A DNA stretch of 64,000 nt, taken from contig JAUVZD010000006.1 of NCBI GenBank assembly GCA_030602715.1, positions 62,001 through 126,000 on the forward strand, read 5' to 3'. The DNA is from Candidatus Coatesiibacteriota bacterium. GTDB lineage: Bacteria; RBG-13-66-14; B26-G2; JAUVZD01. How positions within the stretch are numbered: position 1 is the stretch's first letter; each line of letters begins with the position of its first letter. Below are positions 17,852 to 25,788 of the stretch, in pieces. Position numbers and translations under genes: made by a program. The notes under the pieces are model-generated. The model had not been told where the DNA came from, did not search any database, and was given only the letters and a program-made list of their open reading frames with translations.

Positions 17852-18973
17852 ATGATTACCTCCCAACCATCCGAGATGCTTCATTTTGAGCAGGAGTATC
17901 AAGCAGGTGCGACCATCAAGGTGGTGGGTGTGGGCGGCGGGGGTGGAAATGCGGTAAACCGTATGATTGAGAGCCACTTGCGGGGTGTGGAGTTCATCGC
18001 CGTCAACACCGATGCTCAAGTCCTGCGGAACAATAAAGCCATACAAAAGGTGCAGATAGGAAGCAAGCTGACCAAGGGTCTGGGTGCTGGAGCCTGTCCG
18101 GAGATTGGGCGGGCAGCCGCACAGGAGGACGAGGGCAGTCTGGTAAAAGCTCTGGAAGGGTCGGATATGGTCTTTATCACCTGCGGGCTCGGCGGAGGCA
18201 CCGGCACTGGGGCATCACCGATAATTGCGGACATCGCCAAGAGCCTTGGCTCTCTGGTCGTGGCTGTAATTACCAAGCCTTTTGAATTTGAGGGGAAAAA
18301 GCGTATGCGTCAGGCGAATTCGGGGCTCAGCGACTTGAAGGGACGATTGGATACTGTAATAGTCATTCCCAATCAAAGGCTATTTTCCGTGGTGGATAAG
18401 AACACCTCGTTCATTGAAGCTTTTCGCCTGGCGGATGATGTGCTGGTGCGGGCGGTGCGGGGTATCTCCGACCTCATCACCGTGCCCGGGTTGATTAATG
18501 TTGATTTTGCCGACGTGCGCACGGTGATGGCTGAATGCGGTGGGGGCGCCATCATGGGCACCGGTCAAGCAAGTGGTGAGAACAGGGCGGCACAAGCCGC
18601 TGAGGAGGCTATCAGCAGTCCCCTGCTTGAGGGATATACCATCAGCGGAGCAAAGGGATTGCTGATAAACATCACCGGGGACCCTTCTATGACTCTGAAC
18701 GATGTTCAACAAGCCACAGAAGTTATCACCGGGGTGGCGGACGAGGAAGCCAACATAATCTTCGGAGCGGCTATCAAGGAGGGACAGAGCGACTTCTCCG
18801 TCACCGTCATCGCCACCGGTTTCCCCCAGGACGGCGATGATCCAAGCCGCAAGTATCCGGAGATAATAGAGTTCGTCCCGGAGCAGGGAGTTGTCGGCGG
18901 GGCGAGGATGGTTGAAGATCGGAGCGTTCCCGCCTATCTGCGGAAGGAGGAGATAGTCAAGGAGATGGAGTAG
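17852..18973 (+). CDS. ftsZ: Cell division GTPase FtsZ
   Basis: Tubulin-like GTPase (373 residues from ATG 17852) forming the Z-ring. G-box GGGTGTG (about residues 114-120), N-terminal VVGVGGGGGNAVNRMI, the T7 catalytic loop NVDFADVRTVM, and the conserved C-terminal peptide VPAYLRKEE that binds FtsA. ATG 17852 is chosen because an AAAGGAGGT ribosome site lies 7 nt upstream, better than the in-frame GTG at 17843. It is the last gene of the dcw operon. Confidence 0.98.
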   Translation: MITSQPSEMLHFEQEYQAGATIKVVGVGGGGGNAVNRMIESHLRGVEFIAVNTDAQVLRNNKAIQKVQIGSKLTKGLGAGACPEIGRAAAQEDEGSLVKALEGSDMVFITCGLGGGTGTGASPIIADIAKSLGSLVVAVITKPFEFEGKKRMRQANSGLSDLKGRLDTVIVIPNQRLFSVVDKNTSFIEAFRLADDVLVRAVRGISDLITVPGLINVDFADVRTVMAECGGGAIMGTGQASGENRAAQAAEEAISSPLLEGYTISGAKGLLINITGDPSMTLNDVQQATEVITGVADEEANIIFGAAIKEGQSDFSVTVIATGFPQDGDDPSRKYPEIIEFVPEQGVVGGARMVEDRSVPAYLRKEEIVKEME

Positions 18974-19062
18974 GTGAAATTTGGAGAGATTTCAGGTTGC
19001 CTTTACGAGTGGGGATTTTGCTGGTTTAATCCCCGAAGATAGGATAGTTCTATAATTAAGCC

Positions 19063-19089
19063 GGGACGGCGGACGCCGTCCCATTTTTT
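19063..19089 (+). terminator. Terminator closing the dcw operon
   Basis: GGGACGGC-GGAC-GCCGTCCC hairpin (19063-19082), 8-bp stem with a 4-nt loop, then six T. It lies 90 nt after the ftsZ stop. The rest of the 18974-19188 interval shows only a TATAAT-like stretch at 19051 without a -35 partner. Confidence 0.9.
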
Positions 19090-19188
19090 ATTGTCAAACT
19101 ACTATAGAAAGCCCGGTTTCCCGGTCTGAGATATTTGCCCTTCCTTTAATAACCTCCACATAAAAACCTCTCTCCTTTACAGATTCCG

Positions 19189-20892
19189 CTAGTCTACCCG
19201 AGGCGAACCCAGACCCCCGTCCAGCACCCTGTCCGGTGTGATCACAAAATATTGATAACCCTGTTCGGTGAGAAACAGTTGGCGTTTCTTGGAGAACTCC
19301 TCCTCGGAGGTCTCCTCGCTTACCAAGGTGTAGAAGTAAGCCATATTTTCGCCCTTTTTGGGGCGCAGGATTCTGCCCAGCCTCTGCGCCTCCTCCTGGC
19401 GGGAGCCGAAGGTGCCGGATATTTGTATGGCAACATTGGCGTCGGGGAGGTCCACAGCGAAGTTGGCTACCTTACTGACCACGATGATGCGCTGTATCCC
19501 CCTGCGGAAGGCGTCGTAAATCTTCTCCCGCTCGGTGGTGGGCATGGAGCCTTGAATGAGGGGCACCCCTAACATCTTTGCCACCTTACGTAGTTGGGAG
19601 AGATAGAGCCCGATGACCAGGATCTGGGCCTGGGGATGGCGGCCAATTATGGTTTTTATCAGCGGCAGTTTCTCGGGGTTTTCGCTGGCGATGCGGAACT
19701 TGGTGCGCACCTCGCTGGTGACATAGGAGAGTCGTTCGCTCTTGGGCATGGGCACCCGCACCTCGTAGCAGGAGGCGATGGCAATCCAGCCGGCTTTTTC
19801 CAGCCGGCGCCAGGCAATATCATATTTCTTGGGTCCGATGAGGGAGAAGACATCCCCCTCCCGACCGTCCTCCCGGATGAGAGTGGCGGTCAAGCCCAGC
19901 CGGCGCTTAGCCTGAATCTGAGCGGTGATGCGGAATATGGGAGCGGGAAGAAGATGCACCTCGTCGTAAAGAACCAGCCCCCACTCCTCCTTATCAAAGA
20001 GGGTAAAGTGGGGGAATCCGCTCGTCTTGTCCTTTCGCCAGGTCAGTATCTGGTAGGTGGCTATGGTTACCGGTTTGATTGCCTTGCGCTCTCCGGAATA
20101 CTCCGCTACCTCATCTTCGGTCAGGGTGGTTTTGTCCAGCAGTTCGTCTATCCACTGCCGGGCGGCGGTGATGTTGGTGACCACGATGAGCGTCCAGCTG
20201 GCTACCTTTTCCATAATTCCCATCCCCAAGATGGTCTTTCCCGCCCCGCAGGGCAGAACCACCACTCCGCTTCCTCCGGTGGTAGCCCCCTCGGCGTAGA
20301 AGGCTCGCATAGCCGACTGCTGATAATCTCGCAAAAGGAAGGGTTCACCCGATAAGGCGGTTTCTCTGAGGGAGAAGGACAGCGGTGCGCCGTCTATATA
20401 GCCGGCGGTGTCCTCAACCGGATGACCCAGGTGGATGAGTATCTGCTTGATGAGACCTCTGGACATATCCTTGACCAGCAGATTGCGCTCATCTACCTGA
20501 CCGATTATATGGGGTTTTGCCTTGCGCAGGTTGGCTATCTCCTCTATGAGCAGGGGGTCTTCGGAGGTGAGCAGGAGCCCTTCGTCTGCGCGCACCAACT
20601 TGAGACGACCGTATCTGCCAATCTGCTGGATGATGAAGGAGCGGATGTTTTGGGGAATCTCGTATCTGCCGTAGCGCTCCAGGGTGGCTAAGATGAAGAC
20701 ATCGTCAATTCCCCCGGAGGCGGCGTTCCACAGGGAGATGGGGGAGATGCGGTAGGTGTGGATATGCTCCGGAGATTTGACCAGTTCGGCGAAGGTGAGC
20801 AGATGGTCGCGCACCTCCTCAAAGAGGGGCGAGTCCACCTCCAGGAGGATGGTGTAGTCGGATTGAACGATGAGGGGCTTTTCTCTTGTCAT
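19189..20892 (-). CDS. XPB/Rad25-type DNA helicase
   Basis: Superfamily 2 helicase of 567 residues related to eukaryotic and archaeal XPB, a 3'-5' translocase of repair and transcription. The N-terminal 130 residues form the XPB N-terminal domain (PLIVQSDYTILLEVD). Then come Walker A PCGAGKT (214-220), DEVH (310-313), the XPB-specific R340-E-D342 motif in LTATLIREDGREGDVF, and QRLGRILRPK (503-512). A stand-alone protein with a similar N-terminal domain is encoded at 42769-44586. The role in bacteria is unsettled; DNA repair is likely. Confidence 0.94.
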   Translation of the reverse strand: MTREKPLIVQSDYTILLEVDSPLFEEVRDHLLTFAELVKSPEHIHTYRISPISLWNAASGGIDDVFILATLERYGRYEIPQNIRSFIIQQIGRYGRLKLVRADEGLLLTSEDPLLIEEIANLRKAKPHIIGQVDERNLLVKDMSRGLIKQILIHLGHPVEDTAGYIDGAPLSFSLRETALSGEPFLLRDYQQSAMRAFYAEGATTGGSGVVVLPCGAGKTILGMGIMEKVASWTLIVVTNITAARQWIDELLDKTTLTEDEVAEYSGERKAIKPVTIATYQILTWRKDKTSGFPHFTLFDKEEWGLVLYDEVHLLPAPIFRITAQIQAKRRLGLTATLIREDGREGDVFSLIGPKKYDIAWRRLEKAGWIAIASCYEVRVPMPKSERLSYVTSEVRTKFRIASENPEKLPLIKTIIGRHPQAQILVIGLYLSQLRKVAKMLGVPLIQGSMPTTEREKIYDAFRRGIQRIIVVSKVANFAVDLPDANVAIQISGTFGSRQEEAQRLGRILRPKKGENMAYFYTLVSEETSEEEFSKKRQLFLTEQGYQYFVITPDRVLDGGLGSPRVD

Positions 20893-20983
20893 AGCTTGCC
20901 TGGGGAAAAGTCCCCGGAGGGCAATTGGTCAGACTAACATAGCTGAGGTAAAATTGGAAGGGGAAAAGGGAGGAAGAGAAGCG

Positions 20984-21016
20984 AAAAAAACCCGCCCCAG
21001 ATGATTGGGGCGGGTT
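20984..21016 (-). terminator. Terminator of the PD40 lipoprotein gene
   Basis: On the minus strand AACCCGCCCCA-ATCATC-TGGGGCGGGTT with an 11-bp stem (21016-20989), then a run of T (plus-strand A run 20984-20990). Confidence 0.92.
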
Positions 21017-21033
21017 AAAGTGATGAATTACGC

Positions 21034-21966
21034 CTACTCCACATACACCTTCCAGAGTTCGCGCCACATAAGGTCATAGACTATCCATTTGCCGTCGGGG
21101 GACCAGGAGAGTGAGCTCACCCCTGGCATCTCTAAGCCAGGGCCGTAGGGGAAGTAGGTTAGCCTTTCAGGTTCTCCCCCCTCGGCGGATATAATCCATA
21201 CCTCCTTATGACCATATTCATAGCCCGGGGGAACATAATAGCCGCCAAATGCTATCCACTCTCCATCGTAAGACCAGCGGGGAAAACAGAGGTCAAGGTT
21301 GGTCTCGTATATTACCTCTTCGTTCTGGGATGGCAAATCATAGACGCACAGTTCGTATTCCCAATCGTTTTGTCCAAGAGGTATCCCTCTTATGTAGGTT
21401 AACATCGTCCCATCGTGAGACCAGTCAATACCGTATATGAAGTCTCCCTCCGCAACCAACTGGGGTTCGGAGCCGTGGATGTCGGACAGGTATATGCCGT
21501 TGCTCAACACGTCATATTCATGGATAAGGTATGCGATGTTGTAGGTTCCATCTATGTTGCCTTTAACTGTAGGAGTTGAGCCCGGGAATAAATATACCGG
21601 TTCATTCCCTTGCGGGGGGATATAATAAATATTTCCGGGAAGTAGGCTAGAGTCGTCAGTGAACAGAAGGTAGCAGTCATCACTGTAATCGTAGGGGTAG
21701 AGAGCGTTTGCTGGCGGGTCGAACTCATTGGTGCTTAGAAAAAGTGTTAGATTTCCCCCCTCCGGGTCTATGGTCCAAAGCTCAAAACTCGAGAAAACTA
21801 TGGTATCCCCCAAAGGAGACCATACGGGATGTTCCGCGTCTATCTCATCAAAGATTAGTTGAGGCGTTTTGGATGAGACGTTGTCATACTCCTCCGAACA
21901 TCCCCAAAGAAGTAGAGCGAGCCCTAAAAGTCCCAAAAGGACTGTGAATATGATTGTGTTCTTCAT
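21034..21966 (-). CDS. TolB-like PD40 beta-propeller lipoprotein
   Basis: A 310-residue protein with a lipoprotein signal (MKNTIIFTVLLGLLGLALLLWGC; the Cys is the likely lipidation site, although Trp at -2 is unusual). The body has PD40/WD40-like repeats: HPVWSPLGDTIVFSS, GIDWSHDGTMLTYIRG, FPRWSYDGEWIAFGG and LSWSPDGKWIVYD. Such propellers in the envelope usually mediate protein interaction. ATG 21966 has AGGAG at 9-nt spacing; an in-frame TTG upstream is less likely. It sits 22 nt behind the remnant at 21989-22180 and ends in a strong terminator. Confidence 0.85.
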   Translation of the reverse strand: MKNTIIFTVLLGLLGLALLLWGCSEEYDNVSSKTPQLIFDEIDAEHPVWSPLGDTIVFSSFELWTIDPEGGNLTLFLSTNEFDPPANALYPYDYSDDCYLLFTDDSSLLPGNIYYIPPQGNEPVYLFPGSTPTVKGNIDGTYNIAYLIHEYDVLSNGIYLSDIHGSEPQLVAEGDFIYGIDWSHDGTMLTYIRGIPLGQNDWEYELCVYDLPSQNEEVIYETNLDLCFPRWSYDGEWIAFGGYYVPPGYEYGHKEVWIISAEGGEPERLTYFPYGPGLEMPGVSSLSWSPDGKWIVYDLMWRELWKVYVE

Positions 21967-21988
21967 TCCTATCAACTCCTTTTTGCCT

Positions 21989-22180
21989 TTATGGTGCGAA
22001 AACTATCTTGCGAGACTCGCATAGCCCGGGGGCGGAGACGTGGATAAAATAAACTCCAGACTCCAGCCCCAGGTTGTTGAGGGGAAAAAATAGAAATGTA
22101 CAGGTGAATCGGTAAGAGAGCAGGTGAAATGCGGGCTTTATCTTTAATGTCCTGCTGTTCCTTAACATTACAATACCCAC
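21989..22180 (-). pseudogene. Remnant of a type IX secretion sorting domain
   Basis: An orphan 63-codon reading frame. Its last 30 residues (LNNLGLESGVYFIHVSAPGL, then CESRKIVFAP) match the end of a Por-secretion C-terminal (type A) sorting domain, where SGVYFxxxxA..G...TRKxVxx is typical. The rest of such a domain and any cargo domain are missing upstream, and no start with a ribosome site is visible. It is best read as the surviving 3' end of a deleted or degraded type IX cargo gene. Confidence 0.6.
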
Positions 22181-22386
22181 TTGTATGAGGTTATAAATCG
22201 CATATTTGGGAAATATTTCACATTATTAAACTTTTCTAACATAATAGCACAGATTAGGTCAAGTTGTCAAGTGTAAAAAGAAAAGAATGTGAGAAAAAGT
22301 CTTAGTTTTTTCTAGCTTTCCCGGCAATGATAAAACCGAGGGGCGAGTCCTCGGCTGAAAATGTCATGATTTGCTTAAATCTTATC
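22181..22386 (-). other. Non-coding interval upstream of the sorting-domain remnant
   Basis: AT-rich sequence between the remnant and the amrS-like gene. Apart from the amrS terminator at 22332-22354 I see no gene, tRNA or recognisable RNA here. With the remnant it forms a 420-bp stretch without an intact gene, consistent with gene decay. Confidence 0.5.
22332..22354 (-). terminator. Terminator of the amrS-like gene
   Basis: On the minus strand CCGAGG-ACTCGCC-CCTCGG (22354-22336) followed by TTTTATC, about 30 nt after the stop codon. Confidence 0.75.
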
Positions 22387-23370
22387 CTACCTCCACACTC
22401 CGGGAATCTCCCTCCCGCAGAAGAGGCATCTGCCCTCAGCGGTCAGCTTCACCTCGCCGATGTTGTAGCCCCTGCGCCTGATGATGGTGGCACCACAGCC
22501 GGGGCAGTAGGTGGACTCTCCGGGGTGACCGGGCATGTTGCCCACATAGACATAGTTGTGTCCCACCTCCAGGGCGATATTGCGGGCTCGGGTGAGGGTG
22601 GAGGTTGGGGTGGGGGGGAGGTTGCTCAGTTTGTAGGTGGGGTAGAAGCGGGAGAGGTGGAGGGGGATGTCGGGACCCAGCTCGTCCAGCACCCAGTGGA
22701 AGTAGTCGTAGAACTCCTCGTCGGTGTCGTTTAAAGTGGGGATGATCAGATAGGTCAGCTCCTGCCAAACCCCTTCCTGCTGGATTGTCTTTATAGCCCT
22801 CTGCACCGGGGGCAGTTCCCCGTCGCATATCTCCTGATAGTATTCGTTGCGGATGGACTTCAGGTCGGTGTTGGTGGCGTCAATGAACTGACAGAGCTCC
22901 CTTAGAGGCTTCTCGTCTATGAAGGCGGCGGTGACCAGAACATTGCGCAGTCCCTCACCGCGAGCCAGGCGGGCGGTGTCTTTGACATACTCATAGAAGA
23001 CCACCGGCTCGGAGTAGGTGTAAGCCACCGAACCGCATCCGCTAGCTTTTGCCTCGGCGACCACATCGGCCGGCACCAGGCGGAAGTTTCTGGTGTCCTC
23101 CGGGTTGGATTGGGAGAGCTGCCAGTTCTGGCAGAATTTGCAGTGCAGGTTGCAACCGGCGGTGGCGATGGAGAATATCCAGGTAGCCGGCAGGAAGTGG
23201 AAGAGGGGTTTCTTCTCCATAGGGTCAATGTTGGCGGAGCAAGCCTCTGCCCAGACCAGGGTATGGAGCTCCCCGCCCACATTCACCCGCACCCTGCAGT
23301 CGCCCCGTTCATATTCTCGCAGTTCGCAGTGGCGGGGACAGAGCAGACATTGGACTTGTTTAGTCGCCAC
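22387..23370 (-). CDS. amrS: AmrS-type radical SAM protein (AmmeMemoRadiSam family)
   Basis: Radical SAM enzyme of 327 residues. The cluster motif C73-NLH-C77-KF-C80 lies in ATAGCNLHCKFCQNW, preceded by N-terminal cysteines CLLCPRHC and the family-typical NIDPMEKKPLFHFLP. A C-terminal zinc-ribbon-like part holds CPGCGATIIRR and CLFCGREI. AmrS proteins are usually encoded near AmrA (AMMECR1) and AmrB (Memo), and their modification chemistry is poorly defined. Neither partner is in this window. GTG start; the first codons overlap the end of the small membrane gene upstream. Confidence 0.92.
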   Translation of the reverse strand: MATKQVQCLLCPRHCELREYERGDCRVRVNVGGELHTLVWAEACSANIDPMEKKPLFHFLPATWIFSIATAGCNLHCKFCQNWQLSQSNPEDTRNFRLVPADVVAEAKASGCGSVAYTYSEPVVFYEYVKDTARLARGEGLRNVLVTAAFIDEKPLRELCQFIDATNTDLKSIRNEYYQEICDGELPPVQRAIKTIQQEGVWQELTYLIIPTLNDTDEEFYDYFHWVLDELGPDIPLHLSRFYPTYKLSNLPPTPTSTLTRARNIALEVGHNYVYVGNMPGHPGESTYCPGCGATIIRRRGYNIGEVKLTAEGRCLFCGREIPGVWR

Positions 23371-23599
23371 CTTCCACCTCCAGCGGTTTCCAGTGCTCCG
23401 CCGGATGGAGCTCCAGATTTCCCTTCTCCAGAGCCTTCAGGAACTGGTCCTTGCGCTCCTCGGTCAGTTGCGCCTCGCGCTCCTCAGGCGTGGGCGGAAA
23501 GACGCTGTCATATATCGCCCACCAGGCAAGGGCGACCACGGAGACGATTATCGCCAGAAGGGTGAAAGCTCCGATGATATTCTGTAAACGCCTGCTCAT
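23360..23599 (-). CDS. Small single-pass membrane protein
   Basis: A 79-residue protein with one hydrophobic helix near the N-terminus (IIGAFTLLAIIVSVVALAWWAIY) and a charged tail (PPTPEEREAQLTEERKDQFLKALEKG). I recognise no family. Support comes from its 11-nt overlap with the amrS start and a perfect TATAAT 7 nt before its ATG. It may anchor or serve the radical SAM protein; that is inference from the overlap alone. Confidence 0.7.
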   Translation of the reverse strand: MSRRLQNIIGAFTLLAIIVSVVALAWWAIYDSVFPPTPEEREAQLTEERKDQFLKALEKGNLELHPAEHWKPLEVEGGD

Positions 23600-23606
23600 T
23601 ATCTAT

Positions 23607-23612
23607 ATTATA
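23607..23612 (-). promoter_or_regulatory. -10 box of the small-membrane-protein/amrS operon, probably leaderless
   Basis: On the minus strand TATAAT (23612-23607), then ATAGATA (7 nt) and the ATG. There is no ribosome binding site and no good -35 box at the usual distance. Confidence 0.5.
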
Positions 23613-23643
23613 CAACAAATTTTAACGCAGATGGGTTCATTTT

Positions 23644-24975
23644 TCATGATTTGATGGCTCCCCTGGGGCAGACCCGGAAGCACTCCCCGCAACGGAGGCA
23701 GAGGGTGGGGTCAATGTAAGGGAGCGTCTCTCCCCCGGTTATGCTGATTGCCTCCACCGGGCATGCGGGGATGCACCGTTCGCATAGGTCACAGTTTTTA
23801 TCCTTGCGCACCGCCACCGGAGCGAATGCCGAACAGGCTCCCAGGATAGCTCCCACGCCACAGAGATAACGGCACCAGAGATAAGGGTATAGTAAGCTTG
23901 CGGAGAAGATGGCTATGGTCAAGATGACCACAGCGAATTTAATTCCGGTGAGATAGAGGATGGTGAAGGGTTCCCAGCCGGCGGGACCCACCCCGCCCAC
24001 ATGGAGGCATAAGAGCACGACCAGTATTAACAGGATGTATTTGACCGCACCGGCAGAATGTTTTGCCCAGCTGGGTATTTTCGCCTGGGGCGTCTTCAGG
24101 CGATAAGCCAGGTCCATCACCAAGCCCAGTGGACAGAGGTATCCGCAGTAGGTTCGTCCGAAGATAGTCGTAGTAAGGAGGGAGAGGAAAAGAAGCAGGT
24201 AGAAGATGGGGATGACCAGCAGGGGTTGGGGCTTGCCCATAAGCAGGTAAGCCAATCCCTGCAGGGAGAGAAAGATTCCCCAAATGAGTGCCACTAGAAT
24301 GGTGAAGGTGAGGATTGATAGGTAACGGAGCAGGCGGCTTTTTGGTTTAAGTTTTGCCAGGGAGAATGCCCCGATGAAGATCAGGAAAACGACGGAGAGC
24401 TTGATGATGGTCGCTGTCCGGTTGCCCCCTTCGGCCGAGAAAGAGACGTCCCTCTTGAGAACTCCGGTGGATATGACCGCGGCAATCTCTTTAGTGCCCA
24501 AGACGATCGCTTGCCAGGTCACCGTGGCTCGGCTCACACCGTCCAGGTCATCACCGATTGCGAATCTGTCGCTTATGCTCTTTCCGCTCAGGGCGGAGAA
24601 GGCTTTGGACTCCAGCACCTTATATAGGTAGTTGGGGGTCTCAGCGTTGCCCAGCACCACCACCCCAGCCACCCTTCCCTCTACATCCAAACCCACTACC
24701 AGCTCCATAGCCCCTCCGTAACCGCTCACCTCTATACCCAGGGCGGAGCTGGAGGCGGAGTAGCCAAGGAGCTCTCCTTCTCCATCGTAGACTCCATAGA
24801 TACCCGCTATATCGGGATAGGGTTTCCCCTTGCTTGCGCCGGGGAAGGGGAGCAGGGCGGATTCTTCAGAGAAGGGCGGGGGTTCATCTTCGGGGAAGAA
24901 AAGCCCCCAGAACAGGGGCAGAGCGGCGAGCGCCACAAGGAAGAGGGGCTTTAGGCGGGAGAGTTTCATGGTCAT
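23644..24975 (-). CDS. NosR/RnfG-like membrane flavo-iron-sulfur protein
   Basis: A 443-residue redox protein. A signal/anchor helix is followed by a periplasmic FMN-binding domain with a flavinylation-like motif GVSRATVTWQA (SRAT where SGAT is usual). Then come about five to six membrane helices with CGYLCPLGLVMDL and CRYLCGVGAILG, and a C-terminal cytoplasmic pair of 4Fe-4S motifs (CDLCERCIPACPVEAI; CLRCGECFRVCPRGAI). NosR-, RnfG- and PceC-type proteins of this build pass electrons across the membrane to a reductase. No nos or rnf partner is nearby, so the acceptor is unknown. Confidence 0.88.
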   Translation of the reverse strand: MTMKLSRLKPLFLVALAALPLFWGLFFPEDEPPPFSEESALLPFPGASKGKPYPDIAGIYGVYDGEGELLGYSASSSALGIEVSGYGGAMELVVGLDVEGRVAGVVVLGNAETPNYLYKVLESKAFSALSGKSISDRFAIGDDLDGVSRATVTWQAIVLGTKEIAAVISTGVLKRDVSFSAEGGNRTATIIKLSVVFLIFIGAFSLAKLKPKSRLLRYLSILTFTILVALIWGIFLSLQGLAYLLMGKPQPLLVIPIFYLLLFLSLLTTTIFGRTYCGYLCPLGLVMDLAYRLKTPQAKIPSWAKHSAGAVKYILLILVVLLCLHVGGVGPAGWEPFTILYLTGIKFAVVILTIAIFSASLLYPYLWCRYLCGVGAILGACSAFAPVAVRKDKNCDLCERCIPACPVEAISITGGETLPYIDPTLCLRCGECFRVCPRGAIKS

Positions 24976-25052
24976 AGAGATTTTACGGAAGGGGCGAATA
25001 CAAAATTATTTAGCTTTTGGTCTCAGGGGATTGAGTCCATCAAGGGGTAAGG

Positions 25053-25676
25053 CTATCGCTCACCGGTCTGTTCACCGCTGTCCTTCTCCTTTTTCTCCTC
25101 CTTCACCTTCTCCTCCTCATCCCGCCCCCGTCTTTTCTCCTTTTTGTATTCTTTTTCTCGGCGCCAGGCGGAGGTTTCCTTTTGAAGTAAGTTGTAGATA
25201 AACCCCACCGCCAGGCCTCCCAGCAGGCAGGCGACCACTCCGCCTAGAGCCCATCCGCCCAGCACGGTGCGGGGGAACTGGGTGTGGATGGCTAGGAGCG
25301 CCCAGACGGGAACCTGTCCCAGTAACCAGGCGAAGAGACCGAAGGTCAGACCGGAGAAAATCCAGTGGCGAGGAAGTGATTTTCGCAGATAGACATAGCC
25401 GAGACCCCAAAGGAAGCCGAGGATGATATTGGCGCCGAGCAGGGTGATGTAGTTACGCAGTCCGCCGGTATTGGCGAAGAGCTGAGGTATAAATGCCAGT
25501 TCCGGGTTGTCCATCAGCCTTTTCAGTTGGGCGGAGTTAATGACCTCGGTGGAGACCTTCTGGAAATAATCCGGGGCGACGATATCCTTCCAGATTATGA
25601 TGAAGGCGATTATGGTGATGGTAATGATGATGCCGGCTACAATCCCGGCAAGTATGCCGTTTAGGAATGAGCGCAT
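25053..25676 (-). CDS. Polytopic membrane protein of unknown function
   Basis: A 207-residue protein with about four to five hydrophobic segments (GILAGIVAGIIITITIIAFI; LLGANIILGFLWGLGYVYL; GLTFGLFAWLLGQVPVWALL; GWALGGVVACLLGGLAVGFI) and a highly charged Lys/Glu-rich tail. No family is recognised. ATG 25676 is chosen because AAGGAGG lies 5 nt before it; the 14 codons upstream are unlikely to be translated. Confidence 0.75.
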   Translation of the reverse strand: MRSFLNGILAGIVAGIIITITIIAFIIIWKDIVAPDYFQKVSTEVINSAQLKRLMDNPELAFIPQLFANTGGLRNYITLLGANIILGFLWGLGYVYLRKSLPRHWIFSGLTFGLFAWLLGQVPVWALLAIHTQFPRTVLGGWALGGVVACLLGGLAVGFIYNLLQKETSAWRREKEYKKEKRRGRDEEEKVKEEKKEKDSGEQTGER

Positions 25677-25776
25677 CTTTACCTCCTTGTCGGGGGGATG
25701 TCGTATGAATATTAGCATAGTTTATCCATTATGTCAATTGTGGCGAAATCCACTGGTCTAACCAACCTGACTGTGT

Positions 25777-25782
25777 TAGATT
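25777..25782 (+). promoter_or_regulatory. Extended -10 box, probably leaderless promoter of the second radical SAM gene
   Basis: TGtTAGATT with the hexamer at 25777-25782, then CTATCT (6 nt) and the ATG at 25789. No ribosome site is present. Confidence 0.5.
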
Positions 25783-25788
25783 CTATCT

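Noticed and set aside
19045-19090. Small RNA starting at the TATAAT near 19051 and ending at the dcw terminator
   Set aside because: No -35 box at the right distance and the product would be only about 30 nt; more likely chance similarity.
19594-20355. Plus-strand reading frame of 253 codons opposite the XPB helicase
   Set aside because: Antisense shadow of a gene with all helicase motifs intact.
22181-22386. tRNA or riboswitch in the AT-rich gap
   Set aside because: No cloverleaf, T-loop GTTCRA or known aptamer core could be found by eye.
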